DNA of 64,000 nt, taken from assembly GCA_038373865.1 (NCBI GenBank), contig JAXGGA010000039.1, positions 248,001 through 312,000 of the forward strand, read 5' to 3'. Made by a program: the position numbers and the translations under genes. Under the pieces are notes generated by a model, which had not been told where the DNA came from, searched no databases, and worked only from the letters and a program-made list of their open reading frames with translations. The stretch is from Uloborus plumipes. Its lineage: Eukaryota; Arthropoda; Arachnida; Araneae; Uloboridae. Positions 50,353-62,084 of the stretch are shown one piece after another (within the stretch, counting starts at the first letter, position 1; each line of letters starts with the position of its first letter).

Positions 50353-52592
50353 TTATCTTTTAAGTGTTCATGCAACATAATTTCAGAGAAGAATCTATGA
50401 CCCAAACTTGTGCGTTTTAAGAAAGGTTTACTCTGTTTCAGAAAAATCGAAAGTTTTGATAACGCTAAAACACACATCAATGGTGATTAATAAATAACAC
50501 TAACAAGCTCAAAGGAATGAAGTTGAGCTGGATTTGTGAAATAAATTATTATACCATAAGGCAGACTTATTATTTTAATGAAGTATGGGCCGAAAATTAG
50601 CAATTTTTCAAGGTCATATCAAATTAAGATACATTGAATTTCAGGAGGTGAACAAGTATTTTTATTCCATAAACATGGAAGCAATTTCTCATTTATTTAT
50701 AATCAGAAAACCGTTCAGCAAATGAAGTATTTTCTAACATTTAAGACTAGTATTTAAAAATAAGACAGTTATTTACAGCAAGATTAATCTTAACTGGAGT
50801 GTGTGATACAGCAATTAATATTGGCAATCACCAGTTAAAGCTTTTAAAGCAAACATTAGCTATCTTTTCCGTTGTGAATACGTTGAAAAGAAATTTTGAA
50901 ATTGTCGCTTATAATTCCATTAATTATTTTTTCCTTGCCTGTTTTATATGACTGACACTGAATACACGTTAAGCATTTTCTTCTTGCACCAAGCAAATAA
51001 ATGGTTTATTTTAGGCTAGAATGTTGACTGTCAATTTGGAGCCAACTATTTTTTCTAGGAAGCATTGAGCTTGTAAAGTTTTGAAAAACCCATGCGGATC
51101 TGCCATTATCAAAGTTAGATTCCACTTATATTACATAGAAAAATATTTGTCATAACTATTTCAAGCACTAAGTATTACAAACACATGGTACCTATAGATG
51201 ACTTTACCCACCACAGGCAAATCGAATTTTTCAAGAAAGTAAAAAGCGACTCAGTATACTATTTAGCTAAAAATTGAGCGTTCTCTGAAAATGTTTCTTT
51301 CACTCTAAAACTTTCGTTTAGAAATTTGCAGCATGTAAGAGAAAAACATGATTACTTTTTCGGGACATAAGTACATCTGCGCTTACATTAGACATGATAA
51401 GAACATTAAATTTATGGAACATGGGTTAACATCAGTAGATTAAACTTCAATCCAAAGTAATCAAGTTAATAATATGAGTACATCCCCCAATAAAATGTAC
51501 AATTCTGAAAATCATTAAAGATATCGCGTACTTTCATGATTTTGTAAAAACAATTAATTAATTAGCGCTTAGAGAATACTTCTGAAACATTAATCTTACA
51601 TAAATAAAGTTCTTCATTTAGTTTATATAATAAGTACAATATTCTACGTTGCTTCGAAGGTATGCTTCTAATAATTGTTTAATAAATTTAAAATGTATTC
51701 AAAATTATGTTTTCTAAGCATCCTCTCTGGCATCTTTTTTTAAGAATGAACTTGCAAAGATGAAGGAGAACGTTAAAAAAGATATATGCCCTCTTCCGAA
51801 GATTGCATTTCCTAAATATCAGTTCGGAGCAGGGGTGCGTAGTTGATTGATTTTTACTGTTTGGCAGTAAGATATCTTTTCTGTTAAAACGGTAAACGAA
51901 ATCATAACTGCAGAAAATGCAATTTTCTCCTGGGTTTGGCATTTGTATGATGAAAGTAATAAATCCAGTTAGAAAAATGATTCGACTGCTTAAATGGAAC
52001 TTTTTGGAAAGAAACTTCTAGCGGAATGCCTGATAGTGACAGCTCAGCATCTAGTGCCACGACCTACTTTTTATTAGTTTCTTAAACTTTCATTCTGAAT
52101 CAAGTGACGAGGCTGATTGTGCAAATTGTCATAGGTTATTGTGAAAGTTTCAATTAAGAGGGTTTTGGCATGAAATGCATTATTTTTAACCGACAAAAAT
52201 TAACCAATGTATCTGAAGTACATAGTTGTATAGTGTGTTGAATTAAATAATTAAGAATAATCTATCTTGAAATAAAAGTTTTAAGGGGTGCTATATATAC
52301 AAGAAGAAATAAATAATTAAACACGATGCATTATAACATACATTGTAAAAAGTATGGGAGAATTTGTTTCAATGATATGCGTATATGTACAATGAAGACT
52401 TGTACAAGGTGCAGTCTCAACGACAACTCCCAATTTCATAAAACACAAAAAAAAAAGTTTTATCTAATTTTCATTATTTTTTTTTCGGTTTTGTCCTCAT
52501 CTTTAATGTAATGGTGGTATTTGTCTAAATGAAACCAATTTCGTTGACGATTCAATAAAATATAACGTAACTAATATGTGTGTTAATATGTT
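50353..52592. other. Intergenic, no feature seen
   Basis: AT-rich DNA. The minus frame 51688-51942 has a more even composition than its neighbours but no motif I recognise. No repeats noticed. Confidence 0.45.
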
Positions 52593-53199
52593 TTAACCCA
52601 TTACTCGCTGGTGTTGCGTTTACGCAACGGTCATTATAAAAAATCATGAAAAATTCGCTATTTAACTAATTTTTGTACCGATTTCAGTTTTAGATTTAAG
52701 AACAACCATATAAACATATTAAGTAAAAAAATTGCCTCAAACATTTTTTTTTATATGTAATAAAAATTGTGGTTTTAACACGGATTTTTTTGCTCAAATT
52801 TGTGATGTATTTTTCTATCAAAAAAGTTAGAAAAGAAAAAAAGTATGGGTAAATATGTGAAATACTCTAAGTCAAGGTCACTTTGATAAAAAAAAAAATC
52901 CACTCAGAAAATGATTATGTGGGGGAGGGAAGGAAAGCAAAAGCAGGTGTTGCGTGAGCGCATCGTCAGCGAAAAAGGGGTAGTCAGACCTGCCTGTCTC
53001 AACTGCTCTTCCAAAAGTCATACATTTCGTTTCTATTCTGTGCGTTTTGACTGAGCAAGCATTTTTTTTTTCGTCTCCACCTTTTGAAATGCCCAGAATA
53101 AGATATCTTAGTTTAAGAAGTATTTGAACAGATTTTTGAAAAAAAAAAATAAAATAAAAACTCTGATGATGGTGATAATTCGAGATTCTACTTACGGTA

Positions 53200-53714
53200 A
53201 AATTGAGCCTTGTAAAGATCGTTTCTCGCTACTTCAGAATTCAGAAGAAAAATGTTTATGTTCATCAGCTTTGTATCATTGAGCAATATAACATGAAAAT
53301 GGGTAATGTTGATTTGTGCGATAATTTCGTTTCACATTATAGAATTAGAGTCCGAGAGAAAAACAGGTGCCCAATATTTTCAAATTAATAGCGATGTTGC
53401 ATAAACAAATGCTTGGAAACTTTCATGACTATCTGAAGAAGCAAATAGAAAGTGATTGTAGGATTTTAGACGAGAGGTTGCACTTAATTTTTCACAGCCC
53501 CTCCCCCCTTGATAATAATACACAGAAGAAAAGTACAGCTACAGGACGGCCAAGTACATTCAGCTTACCAATGCCAGTATCTGGGGGGCATTTTACAGCA
53601 AGGTTTATAAATAACAAAAGGCTACGGTGCAAGTATTGTCATTGTGTCATTTCTGAAACCACTAGGGTACCCGACCTCAAAGTGGACAGATCTACCCTAT
53701 TTAACGCGAAATAA
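53200..53714 (+). pseudogene. piggyBac transposase, C-terminal remnant
   Basis: The first frame (to 53388) contains YNMKMGNVDLCDNFVSHYRI and RVREKNRCPIFS. After a frameshift near 53380 the second frame (53367-53714) continues LIAMLHKQMLGN and DERLHLIF, and ends with GRPSTFSLP and RLRCKYCHC. The 'GxVDLCDxFVSHYRI.xREKxxxxPIF' stretch is a signature of piggyBac transposases near the end of the catalytic domain. The final C.xC segment is a truncated Cys-rich domain. The catalytic Asp motifs upstream are missing. It is non-functional. Confidence 0.85.
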
Positions 53715-53734
53715 GTACGGCTTCCGTTTTTACG

Positions 53735-53988
53735 AGCACCATTAAGGTGGAAGCTCGATTTAGCTAAGAGCGCTCTATTCTTTTGAACAAGACCAAGGGC
53801 CGAGCAAGCAACTGCTCTTGTACCTCCAGAAGCATTGTTTCAGTTGGAGGACTTAGGGACCACGACTCTTATTTTGCGTCGCCCAGCCACCATTATTAAC
53901 GACGGTAGATCTTTGATCGGCTAGGATCAAACCCGGGACCCTCTGGTTACAAGTCCGACGCCTTACTGATCGGGCTGACCCCGGCCCC
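53735..53988 (-). mobile_element. tRNA-derived SINE
   Basis: On the minus strand, from 53988, it begins GGGGCCGGGGTCAGCCCGAT. A tRNA-like anticodon arm with CTTGTAA (reading TGT, a tRNA-Thr type) follows, then a B box GGGTTTGATCC (consensus GGTTCGANTCC with one change). About 170 bp of non-tRNA body ends near 'ggaagctcgattt' read on the + strand. The tRNA head has mismatches in its stems, so it is not a working tRNA gene. It is inserted just downstream of the piggyBac remnant. Confidence 0.75.
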
Positions 53989-54424
53989 ATTGCCATTGTC
54001 AAACTGTATATCGTTGCAATGCTTGTGATATTGCTCTCCAACCCGATTGCAACGAAGTTTATCATGTATGACCTTGGATAATCAAATTTTTGTTAAATTT
54101 AAAATTTATGCAGATTGAGTTTTTAAAGAAAAATTCCAATTTCTTCTAAAGTTCTCTGCACGTTTCAAAACCATATCAAAGCTCATGCAGATTTTACCTA
54201 TCTAAAACGCATTGAAACTGCGGAATTGTATTAAATAAAACTACTTAGCATCCGTACCCCTTTTCCGCTGACGTTGCGTGAACGCAACACCCTATATCTC
54301 TAAATGTAAGTGAAATTTTTTTCTTTTTGCAGCATAATACTATTGTATGGATTAAAAATAACAACTTTTATGATTTGTATCAAAAACAAAAAATGATTTC
54401 GAGTTTCGGCGGTTAATGGGTTAA

Positions 54425-54611
54425 ACGGGGATGCGTATTGCCTACTATCCATTTGCAGACATTGTGTATTAAACGAGACCGGCAATTATTCTTTTATGCG
54501 GTACCACTGTCGGCGAAGGCCATTTCCATGACAATTATGACGCTCTGTTTTCCCACTAGATGGAGACACTAGTGGGCCTAGCCGCTACTAACCAATACAC
54601 CACTCTGTTGG
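54425..54611. other. Short spacer between two transposons
   Basis: 187 bp between the piggyBac-type element and the TA-flanked element. No feature seen. Confidence 0.6.
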
Positions 54612-54883
54612 TACCGTAAAATGGGGTGTATAGGAACAGCGGGTTAATCGGAACAAAACTTCCCGACCGTACAAAGAAATTCTTCATAAATATACTACTG
54701 GGTATTTTTCGCCATGAATTTTTTTTTAGAAAGGTAAGATCATAGGAAGTAGGAAAAAATTACTTTTGTCAATCTGGCAACGCTACTGGTTTCTAAGGAG
54801 GGCTACACGTGAAATGCTAGAAAACATTACATTTTCATAGACTGCAAAACTTCATATGCATGAACAAACCTTCTTATATTTAA

Positions 54884-56979
54884 CCCATTCCCTGCCCCGG
54901 CCGACACACGATCGGCCGCGCACTTTGTGTAAAAACCGCTCCGGCCGACGTAGGCTCGTCCACAGAATTTGGTTCCTAACTGGCCGCGACGATCCTGTAT
55001 CGTCACAGCGAACCTAGCAGTTTTCGCTCTTGACGATCCTGTGTCGGCCGTTTTTCCAGGCGCAAACCCTGTTATCTCGCTTCTCTGCTGGGTTTTGGTG
55101 CTTTGAGAAGAGCGGTACCAAAGGTATTTTCTTTGGTCAAATGGATGTAACTTATAAGATATTAAGAACCTGTGATCGTTATATAATTTATTTTATCGAG
55201 ATTTTTCATCCTTTCACGTACTCTTAGAAAAACTAAAGAGTACAATGTCGTATGTCATGTATCGAGTATAATGCTTTAAATCATCAGACAAAAGTTTTAT
55301 TTATTTATTTTTTATTTTTTTTTTTATGGAAACTTTGTTTCTTCTGCTTTCTGTTATTTAAACTCTTGATGAACAAGTGAAAAAATATTCTCTTTGAGGG
55401 GCTATTACAAGCTTGATTAAAAAATAAAGGAACTAAATCAGTGTCCCCCCCCCCTACTTTTTCGACTAAACCTTCTTCATTTAAAAGCTTCTTTTGCCAA
55501 ATTTATCACAATTCTCCAAATTTATAAGATATTTTTTCACAATATTTTTTGTATTGTGTTTTAATTTTTTAATCATTGTATTTTAATTTTGGAACATGAA
55601 ATGTTCCAAAATATAACAGTAGTAATGCTCGTTTTGAAATTAATTTTTGATTTTAACTACATTTTGTTGTAAGAAAATCATGTGGAAGGGGTAGTGCATG
55701 GCAAATGATTTTCTGGCTATTGCTTAAATGGAAACCTGTTCAGATGGCTTGTAAAAAGCTTTCTTGGGAGACCTCCCATAGTGTTTCTTTCTGGCATCTC
55801 CAAGCTATACGACTGAGATTAAGTGGATACGGCTTTGGGGCGAGAGGGGGGTGTATTCAAGTAAATAGTCTTTAGGGAAACGGGGGATTTGTCGCAAGTT
55901 TTGATCTTTTGTAACTGCTTATCGTTAAAATAGCTCACACGATTGAGCTACTAAAATCCGTGCACTCAAAGTGGGATATAGACTCCTATAGAAGTTAAGA
56001 TAAATGGACCAACACTTAAAGATATCTCTTTGTGTTATTGGTCGCTATGTTTACAATGCATCAAAAGTCGCCGATTCCTTCTACCCTTTTAAAAAGTCAT
56101 TTACACAGCTAAGCTTTTTTTTATGATCTTGTACTAAAGCACGTCAAATGCTCTGTAAAATTGCATTAGTTAACCTCCTTTTAAGTACCCGAATCACTTT
56201 GAATTGTCTCATTGTAAAATAACCACATGGAAGGGATTAGAGCGGCACTTTTGTTCCAATACCACTGTCCGATTTGGTTCGGACAGCAAGCAACGGTGAG
56301 AAGTGTTCTCGTGGGAATAAGGCGACACCCCTTTCCTCTCTCCTTTTCTTTGGGATGCACCTTTGTTATGAGCAGTTTAGCAGGGCTTCATTGACAGTGC
56401 TTTCTGTAAATGTCAAAATAGAGTTCAGTTTTTGTCCTTTGTGATACCCCTATTTTTAAAAGAAAAATCTTATGCTCAAGGAATGGACTTTTGTTCCTTT
56501 CCCTGGAAGAAATAACTACATTTTAGATAAAATGAAACAACAAATGAAAGTTTTTTCGTTTGTTAGGATTCCCTTGTTCTGCTATTTGTTGCACGTAATT
56601 ACTTATAGGGATATTAAAAGGGAATATGTTCCACTTTATTTTGTGAAAGCGATGAGTACTAACACAGTTATGTTAGAATAGTAAATAAATTAGTGGAATG
56701 GTAAATAAAAAAATAAGTAAATAAATAAAAATAAGCAAAAATAAAATAATTGTAAAATGATTGACAAAAATAAATAATGTAAAATATAAATAAATTACAG
56801 ATACTTAATTGCGAGTATAGCTTTCAAGTTCATGTTCGACTGCAAAAACAACATTAAAAACCCCGTAGCAAAATGAGGAGAAAAGTGTTATCATACTGTG
56901 GCGAAATGGAACCGGTGAGTGATGCACGGAGCGGTCGCTTTGCGGCGAAAAACATTTTTCGCTTGGGTCAGTGAATGGG
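54884..56979. mobile_element. piggyBac-type TTAA element, nested, with GC-rich left end
   Basis: The ends CCCATTCCCTGCCCC and, minus strand, CCCATTCACTGACCC are flanked by TTAA (54880-54883, 56980-56983). The left 180 bp are unusually GC-rich and hold repeated words ('ccggccgac', 'gacgatcctgt.tcg'). The interior is AT-rich with no transposase motif; the frame 56472-56681 is not recognised. It is a non-autonomous relative of the piggyBac class inserted in the TA-flanked element. Confidence 0.78.
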
Positions 56980-57408
56980 TTAAAAACTAAGATTGGTATG
57001 TTTCAATTATACATATATCTGAACAACAGAATACCACATTAGAATTTACATTTTTTTATAAATTGCGTCATAAAAATGAAGAATTCTGAAAAATGCCATA
57101 GGAAAAAAATTTGCGAGGCGAATCGGAACACTTAGTTCTGTTGATCCAATTCAAACTTATTTGAAGGAAACTGTTTGAAAAATCAAGATTCTAACCCCAA
57201 TTCTTCAAATCAAGACAAGGACAAGGATTTATTACTGTTTATCCCTTCTCGAGCAACTAGATCTTAGAATGAGAAAAAGTAGCAGATTTCAAAAGATTTT
57301 TTCTCCAGGACTTTTTTTTACTTAAAATACGAAGGGGAAAGTCATATAGACTTTATATAGCAAAGGCCAGCATATAGACAGTGATGAATAAGCGAAAAAA
57401 TTTTTCAG

Positions 57409-57568
57409 GACAATCCCCGAAATACAAAGTTTTCAAGAAACTAAAGTAAAGGCAGAGTTTATCCCAGGAGATGTTATGAAAAAACTTAAGCCAAATCAAG
57501 TCACAATTGTTAGTTTTAAGGACAAGTACAGATTTGTGGACGACATGAGTGACTTCAATTCATGTTAA
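57409..57568 (+). pseudogene. Exon-like ORF at the end of the TA-flanked element
   Basis: After 'aatttttcag' an open frame of about 53 codons reads KVKAEFIPGDVMKKLKPNQV, then TIVSFKDKYRFVDDMSDF, and stops at 57566-57568. Its mixed amino-acid make-up looks like real protein rather than AT noise. It could be the last exon of a lost transposase or captured host sequence. I do not recognise the family. Confidence 0.35.
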
Positions 57569-58007
57569 ATCTCTGTATTTTAATTCAAAAGCATTTCTTA
57601 AAATTACTTTTCATTTTTCATAAGTTCAAAATTATTTTGAATTTTGACAAATTATAAACGTTTACTGGTATTGAAATTATACATTTATTTTACAGTAATT
57701 ATCTGTTCTTATTCTCCCCAATCAATATTACTCATGTTTGTGAGACCTATTACAGGTTTAAGTGAAAAAAATAAAAATTTTAACATGTGTTCCGATTGAC
57801 CCCTATCAGCAGGGTGATTCGGAACACCCATAATTTCCTGTATATTTCAATAATAATTGTTCAAAATGTTTTGTCTTTGCTTGGAATATCAACAGTAAAG
57901 CAAGACCGAAGTTTTTACCCACAAAACTAAATTTAAAAAAAAATCTTTTAACTGCTTTTTGTAGAATCAAAGCTGAAAAGTGTTCCGATTCACCCCATTT
58001 TACGGTA

Positions 58008-61000
58008 CGTTACTAATATGCCATTACCTGGAATACAAGAAGACTGTCCAGTTCTGGTTCAAAAATTGTATGGTAATCCAAATGTGTGTTGGATGTTGAT
58101 AAATAATCTAAATAATGCTTAGTTCCAGTAAGAAAACAATGCCAATAATGATATCAACAAAATAAATAAAATTAATTTTACATACTCTTGAAAATTATCA
58201 TGTTCCAGCTTCATGTTTTAAATATCTTAAGGGACATCGGTTTTAGATGTATCGTCGTTGTACACAATGAAAGTCGTATTTTTTGTTAATACATTGGAAG
58301 GTTAAACACAACACTGAAAAAAAGGCACTTAATCGATGTTGCACCGGTCTCAAATTTGACACTCACTCATACCGTGCTCATAAAATAAAATGATGATTAA
58401 AAGATAAAAAAAAGTTATCATTGCTTAAACTAATTTTAAATTTTTCGGTGTATTTATTTAGGATAGTTGTTTGCAAATAAACATTAGGCAAAAATTGAGA
58501 GGTTAACAGATACATTATATCGTATCATGTTCATTAAGGAATAATTCTATCCCCTAGTTGTCTATATTGATAGAAAAAAAAATTACCATCCCATTCTTCT
58601 CTGTACCTCAGGTTAGTTGTTATTATGCTCAGAACACACTTATTAATAATGATTAGGATTGAAATAAAATATAATCATAATATTTTTAAAAAGTTCTTAC
58701 AGAAAAGGAAAATATCTCTGATAGAACTCATTTCAATAACAGTAAAATAATATAAAAAATTAATTATTCACATCTTAATAATTGCCATCCGAGGCAGCTG
58801 TCTTCGCCTATTTCGAAACTCAGCTCTGGAACTACTAACGGGAAAAAAATAAACTTCACAACCAATACAGGAAGAATTTAAGTGCATCAAAATCAGAAGA
58901 AGATTAAAGCTATTGCGTAGATGACCCAATGTAGCAATTGTATCTATATTTAGCAAAAAATGCAAATGACTGTATTTGAGGACAACTTTTTTTTTTCCTT
59001 TTTAAGCTTTTATGAATAGTTGCGTGTTCACATAGGAGCAAGCAAGTAATGTTTGCACGCCAAGGGAAGATAAATTCTTAGGTTTTTGGTTTATTTCGTA
59101 AGCGTTTGCGTGATGTTCAGATGCGTCGGGTTAAAATCCGTGTTTTTAGAGTCATTTTATTAAATTGAAACCTCAAAATTCTTCAAATTCATTTTACGAA
59201 CCTGCCACTTTCTACTGGAAAAATACTTCAGAAACTCTACGTTTGCATTCACTTTCGGGCAAATTGAAATATTGAATCATCAAGGAATCTATTAAGAGGG
59301 CATGGCAAAATTTACTTACTGGATCCAAAACATAACGAATGATACAACATTTTTAAGTTTTATGCAGAAGCAAATGTAAAATAGCAGAAATCACACTGCA
59401 ACAAAGCACGCATTTCATTATTAAAAACATCTAAAATAAAAGGATGTTTCGGAATTGTACTTTCTTAATCGGTTTATCTTGAGCATAAAATAAATATTGC
59501 TACGTAAATAAATTTTCATCTTAATCACAATAAACTTTTTTGATGCTTTTGCAAAACGCTTACACAATTTCGTTTCATTAACTGAAGCAAGATACTATAA
59601 ATGCAATAATATATTTTATGTCTGCAGAAAATTAACTCACTGCTTAAAATACTGATTAACAAAGTTATGAACTGATTTTTTTTATTAAATAGCTATTTAT
59701 TACGATCGACAATAATGAACGAAGTTATTTATTACGAAATAGTTCATATGCCTGTAAAATAAAGGACAATACAGTTGACTTTAGTAGTTTAATAAAGATA
59801 TGGAGACCACTTACGAGATAACATTTGAAAAGTGTTTCATGATGATAAGATATTGAGTGTTTTATGATTATAATATTTTTTGTTATACCTATGATTTAGG
59901 TCCATTCAAAATACACGCATGTTTGAACTTTAGTATCAAATTAAAAAGGATGTTCAAAATACAGTAATTTTTATGTTATTTTATTGCGATTACTATTAAA
60001 ATAGTAAACTATGTGACTAACGCTAAAATATTAAAGAGAAAAAAAAAACAATATGTCAAATAAATACATTGGCATATTTCACAACATCGGCTCTTTTTTC
60101 TTACGTAACACAATCATACTTCCCCAAATCAAACATTTAACGCCTGTTAAAAATGAGAGAAGTATTTTTCAAAGCAATGAGGCACTTGGAAACATATATC
60201 TTTGACAATTCTCAAATAATTGAGGTTTTTAAATAAATGCAGAACATTTTTTAACATTTAAGTGCAAATTTAACAAAGAAATGTTTCTAAATCCCTGTCA
60301 AAAATGTACTTTTGAAACATAACAAATGGTTTTGCATGCATTTATTTTTAATGGCGAAACGTAATTACTTTTGAAAAGAACTGGTGTTGAAGCTTGAATT
60401 TTGTCAGACAGGAACTAAAGTAGGACTCTCTTGAGAAAAAGAAATGTTGTACAGGTGACGTAGGACAAAATTAGTTTTTACTTTATGACAAATCCAACAG
60501 CATATTTCCCACGGAATTAAAGATTTTCTGTTTTTTTCTGTAAAAAGTAATATGTTTCAACGTTTGAACATTTTATAACAAATGCGATTAAAGGAAATTT
60601 TGTTTGAAAATATTGATACAAATCAAATTTATGTACATTTTGCTATATTTCTTTTAAAACAATGTCGTTTTTTTTTTATTTGTACGAAAATGTGTCTGTT
60701 AGTATCTGAGAAATAACGCATCATTCTACTGCATTCATAAATATTTAGCAAAGTTTTGTTTAAAGTATTGTAGCAGAAATGAGCAAACGGTATATATTTT
60801 AAGTTATAATATCCGCTTTTAGCTTTTCGTGTCTAACGGGATACATACGTATCAAGAAAATTTCAAAAGAATATTCTGGTATGGAAACTCCTGTTTGTGT
60901 GGTTAATGGGAAATTTTCCCACCATTCTTCAATTAGTGTTTAAAATATATCTAAAATAAATCATGTTAATTTACCCATTTTAGTATCCCCCTACTCACAG

Positions 61001-62082
61001 TTCAAGTTACCAAAATTGTTAGGGTGTAAAAAAATAAAAAAAAAAAAACTCTCGTAGCCGAATGGTAAAAAAATATTTACATAAAAAAAATATTCTTGAT
61101 GACTTTGACACATTTTTAATAGTATTTTAGCTATATTTTTTTTTAAACTGAAAAAAAAAGGAAAATAACTCTTGTCATTTCATTGCAAAATGTGTTCAAA
61201 CTATTGTTAGATGAAGCACAAAATATTTTTTATACTGCAAACATACTACACATTAATTTGAAGTTATGACCAATAATAAAATTCGCACTACATGATATTG
61301 ATGCGCTCATTAAACTGATATTTTATCCAAATTTTATGAACTATTAATACTTATCAAGAGCATCAAAAGTATCTATAACATAAAGTAAAATCACGCTTTT
61401 ACCCCACACTCTATTAGAAAAATCAATTTTGTCCATTGTGCATAACTATTGAGTTCAAGTAACTTTATTGAAAATTACTGCTATTGATATCGTTTTAAAC
61501 TAAATGTGTCTATAATGTAGATGTTTTTAACTCATTTCTCTTATTTTCCCTCATGTATCACAAATTATGCATTTCATCATCGTTTTGGAAAATTATTACT
61601 CAGAAAAATAAGTGCATTTTTAAAGGACAGTGTTGCATTACTTAACATTTGAATCATATGGTGCCATTTACTGCTTTTGAATTAAATGAGTTTTGCATTT
61701 GAATTTGTTATTGCTGTAGAAATATCCCACACAAGCAATTATGAGTATAAAAACTATTTTAGATAACGCTTTCAACTACCGATGATCCTAAAATATTTTA
61801 AATGATTTAAGTATGTACATTAAAACACTTTAATTTTGAACACAGTGTTAAAATTGTGTAATATGACATAAACCTAATGACCTTAAGAAACGTTTTGTAG
61901 GCAAACACATCCATTGCATATCCTAAAAAGTAGAACTTTACAGTATTTCTAACTACTTAATATATTTAACAATAATCAATGCGCTATTTTATATAAAAAA
62001 CGTTGAAAACTACGGCTTCTTTCCCACTAACCCTATAAAAGGGTTGGTTTAGGCGAAAATCAAAACTTTAACTCTTTGAGCA
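58008..62082. other. Intergenic, no feature seen
   Basis: AT-rich DNA without recognisable exons, TIRs, tandem repeats or RNA genes. The only frame of note (58768-58965, minus) has no motif. Confidence 0.5.
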
Positions 62083-62084
62083 TA

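Larger units (their letters stand above)
52597..54420 (+). mobile_element. piggyBac-type transposon, decayed, with a SINE inside
   Basis: The ends CCCATTACTCGCTGGTGTTG and, minus strand, CCCATTAACCGCCGAAACTC are flanked by TTAA (52593-52596, 54421-54424), the piggyBac target duplication. Subterminal palindromes 'gttgcgtttacgcaac' (left) and 'gttgcgtgaacgcaac' (right) may be transposase sites. It holds C-terminal transposase remains and a tRNA-derived SINE. Total length 1,824 bp; the N-terminal two thirds of the transposase are absent. Confidence 0.85.
54614..58005. mobile_element. TA-flanked element with repeated 'GTTCCGAT' phrase, host of a nested insertion
   Basis: The ends CCGTAAAATGGGGTG are inverted and flanked by TA (54612-54613, 58006-58007). 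The phrase 'cggaac/gttccg' next to 'accccat' recurs near 54649, 57121, 57788, 57815 and 57981. The element is 3,392 bp, but 2,096 bp belong to a nested TTAA element. Its own length is about 1.29 kb, close to the 44581 element (1,275 bp). One exon-like segment (57409-57568) is described separately. Confidence 0.8.

Noticed and set aside
53914..53988. Possible tRNA-Thr gene on the minus strand
   Set aside because: Anticodon stem has mismatches, B box is changed, and the sequence continues into a SINE-like body.
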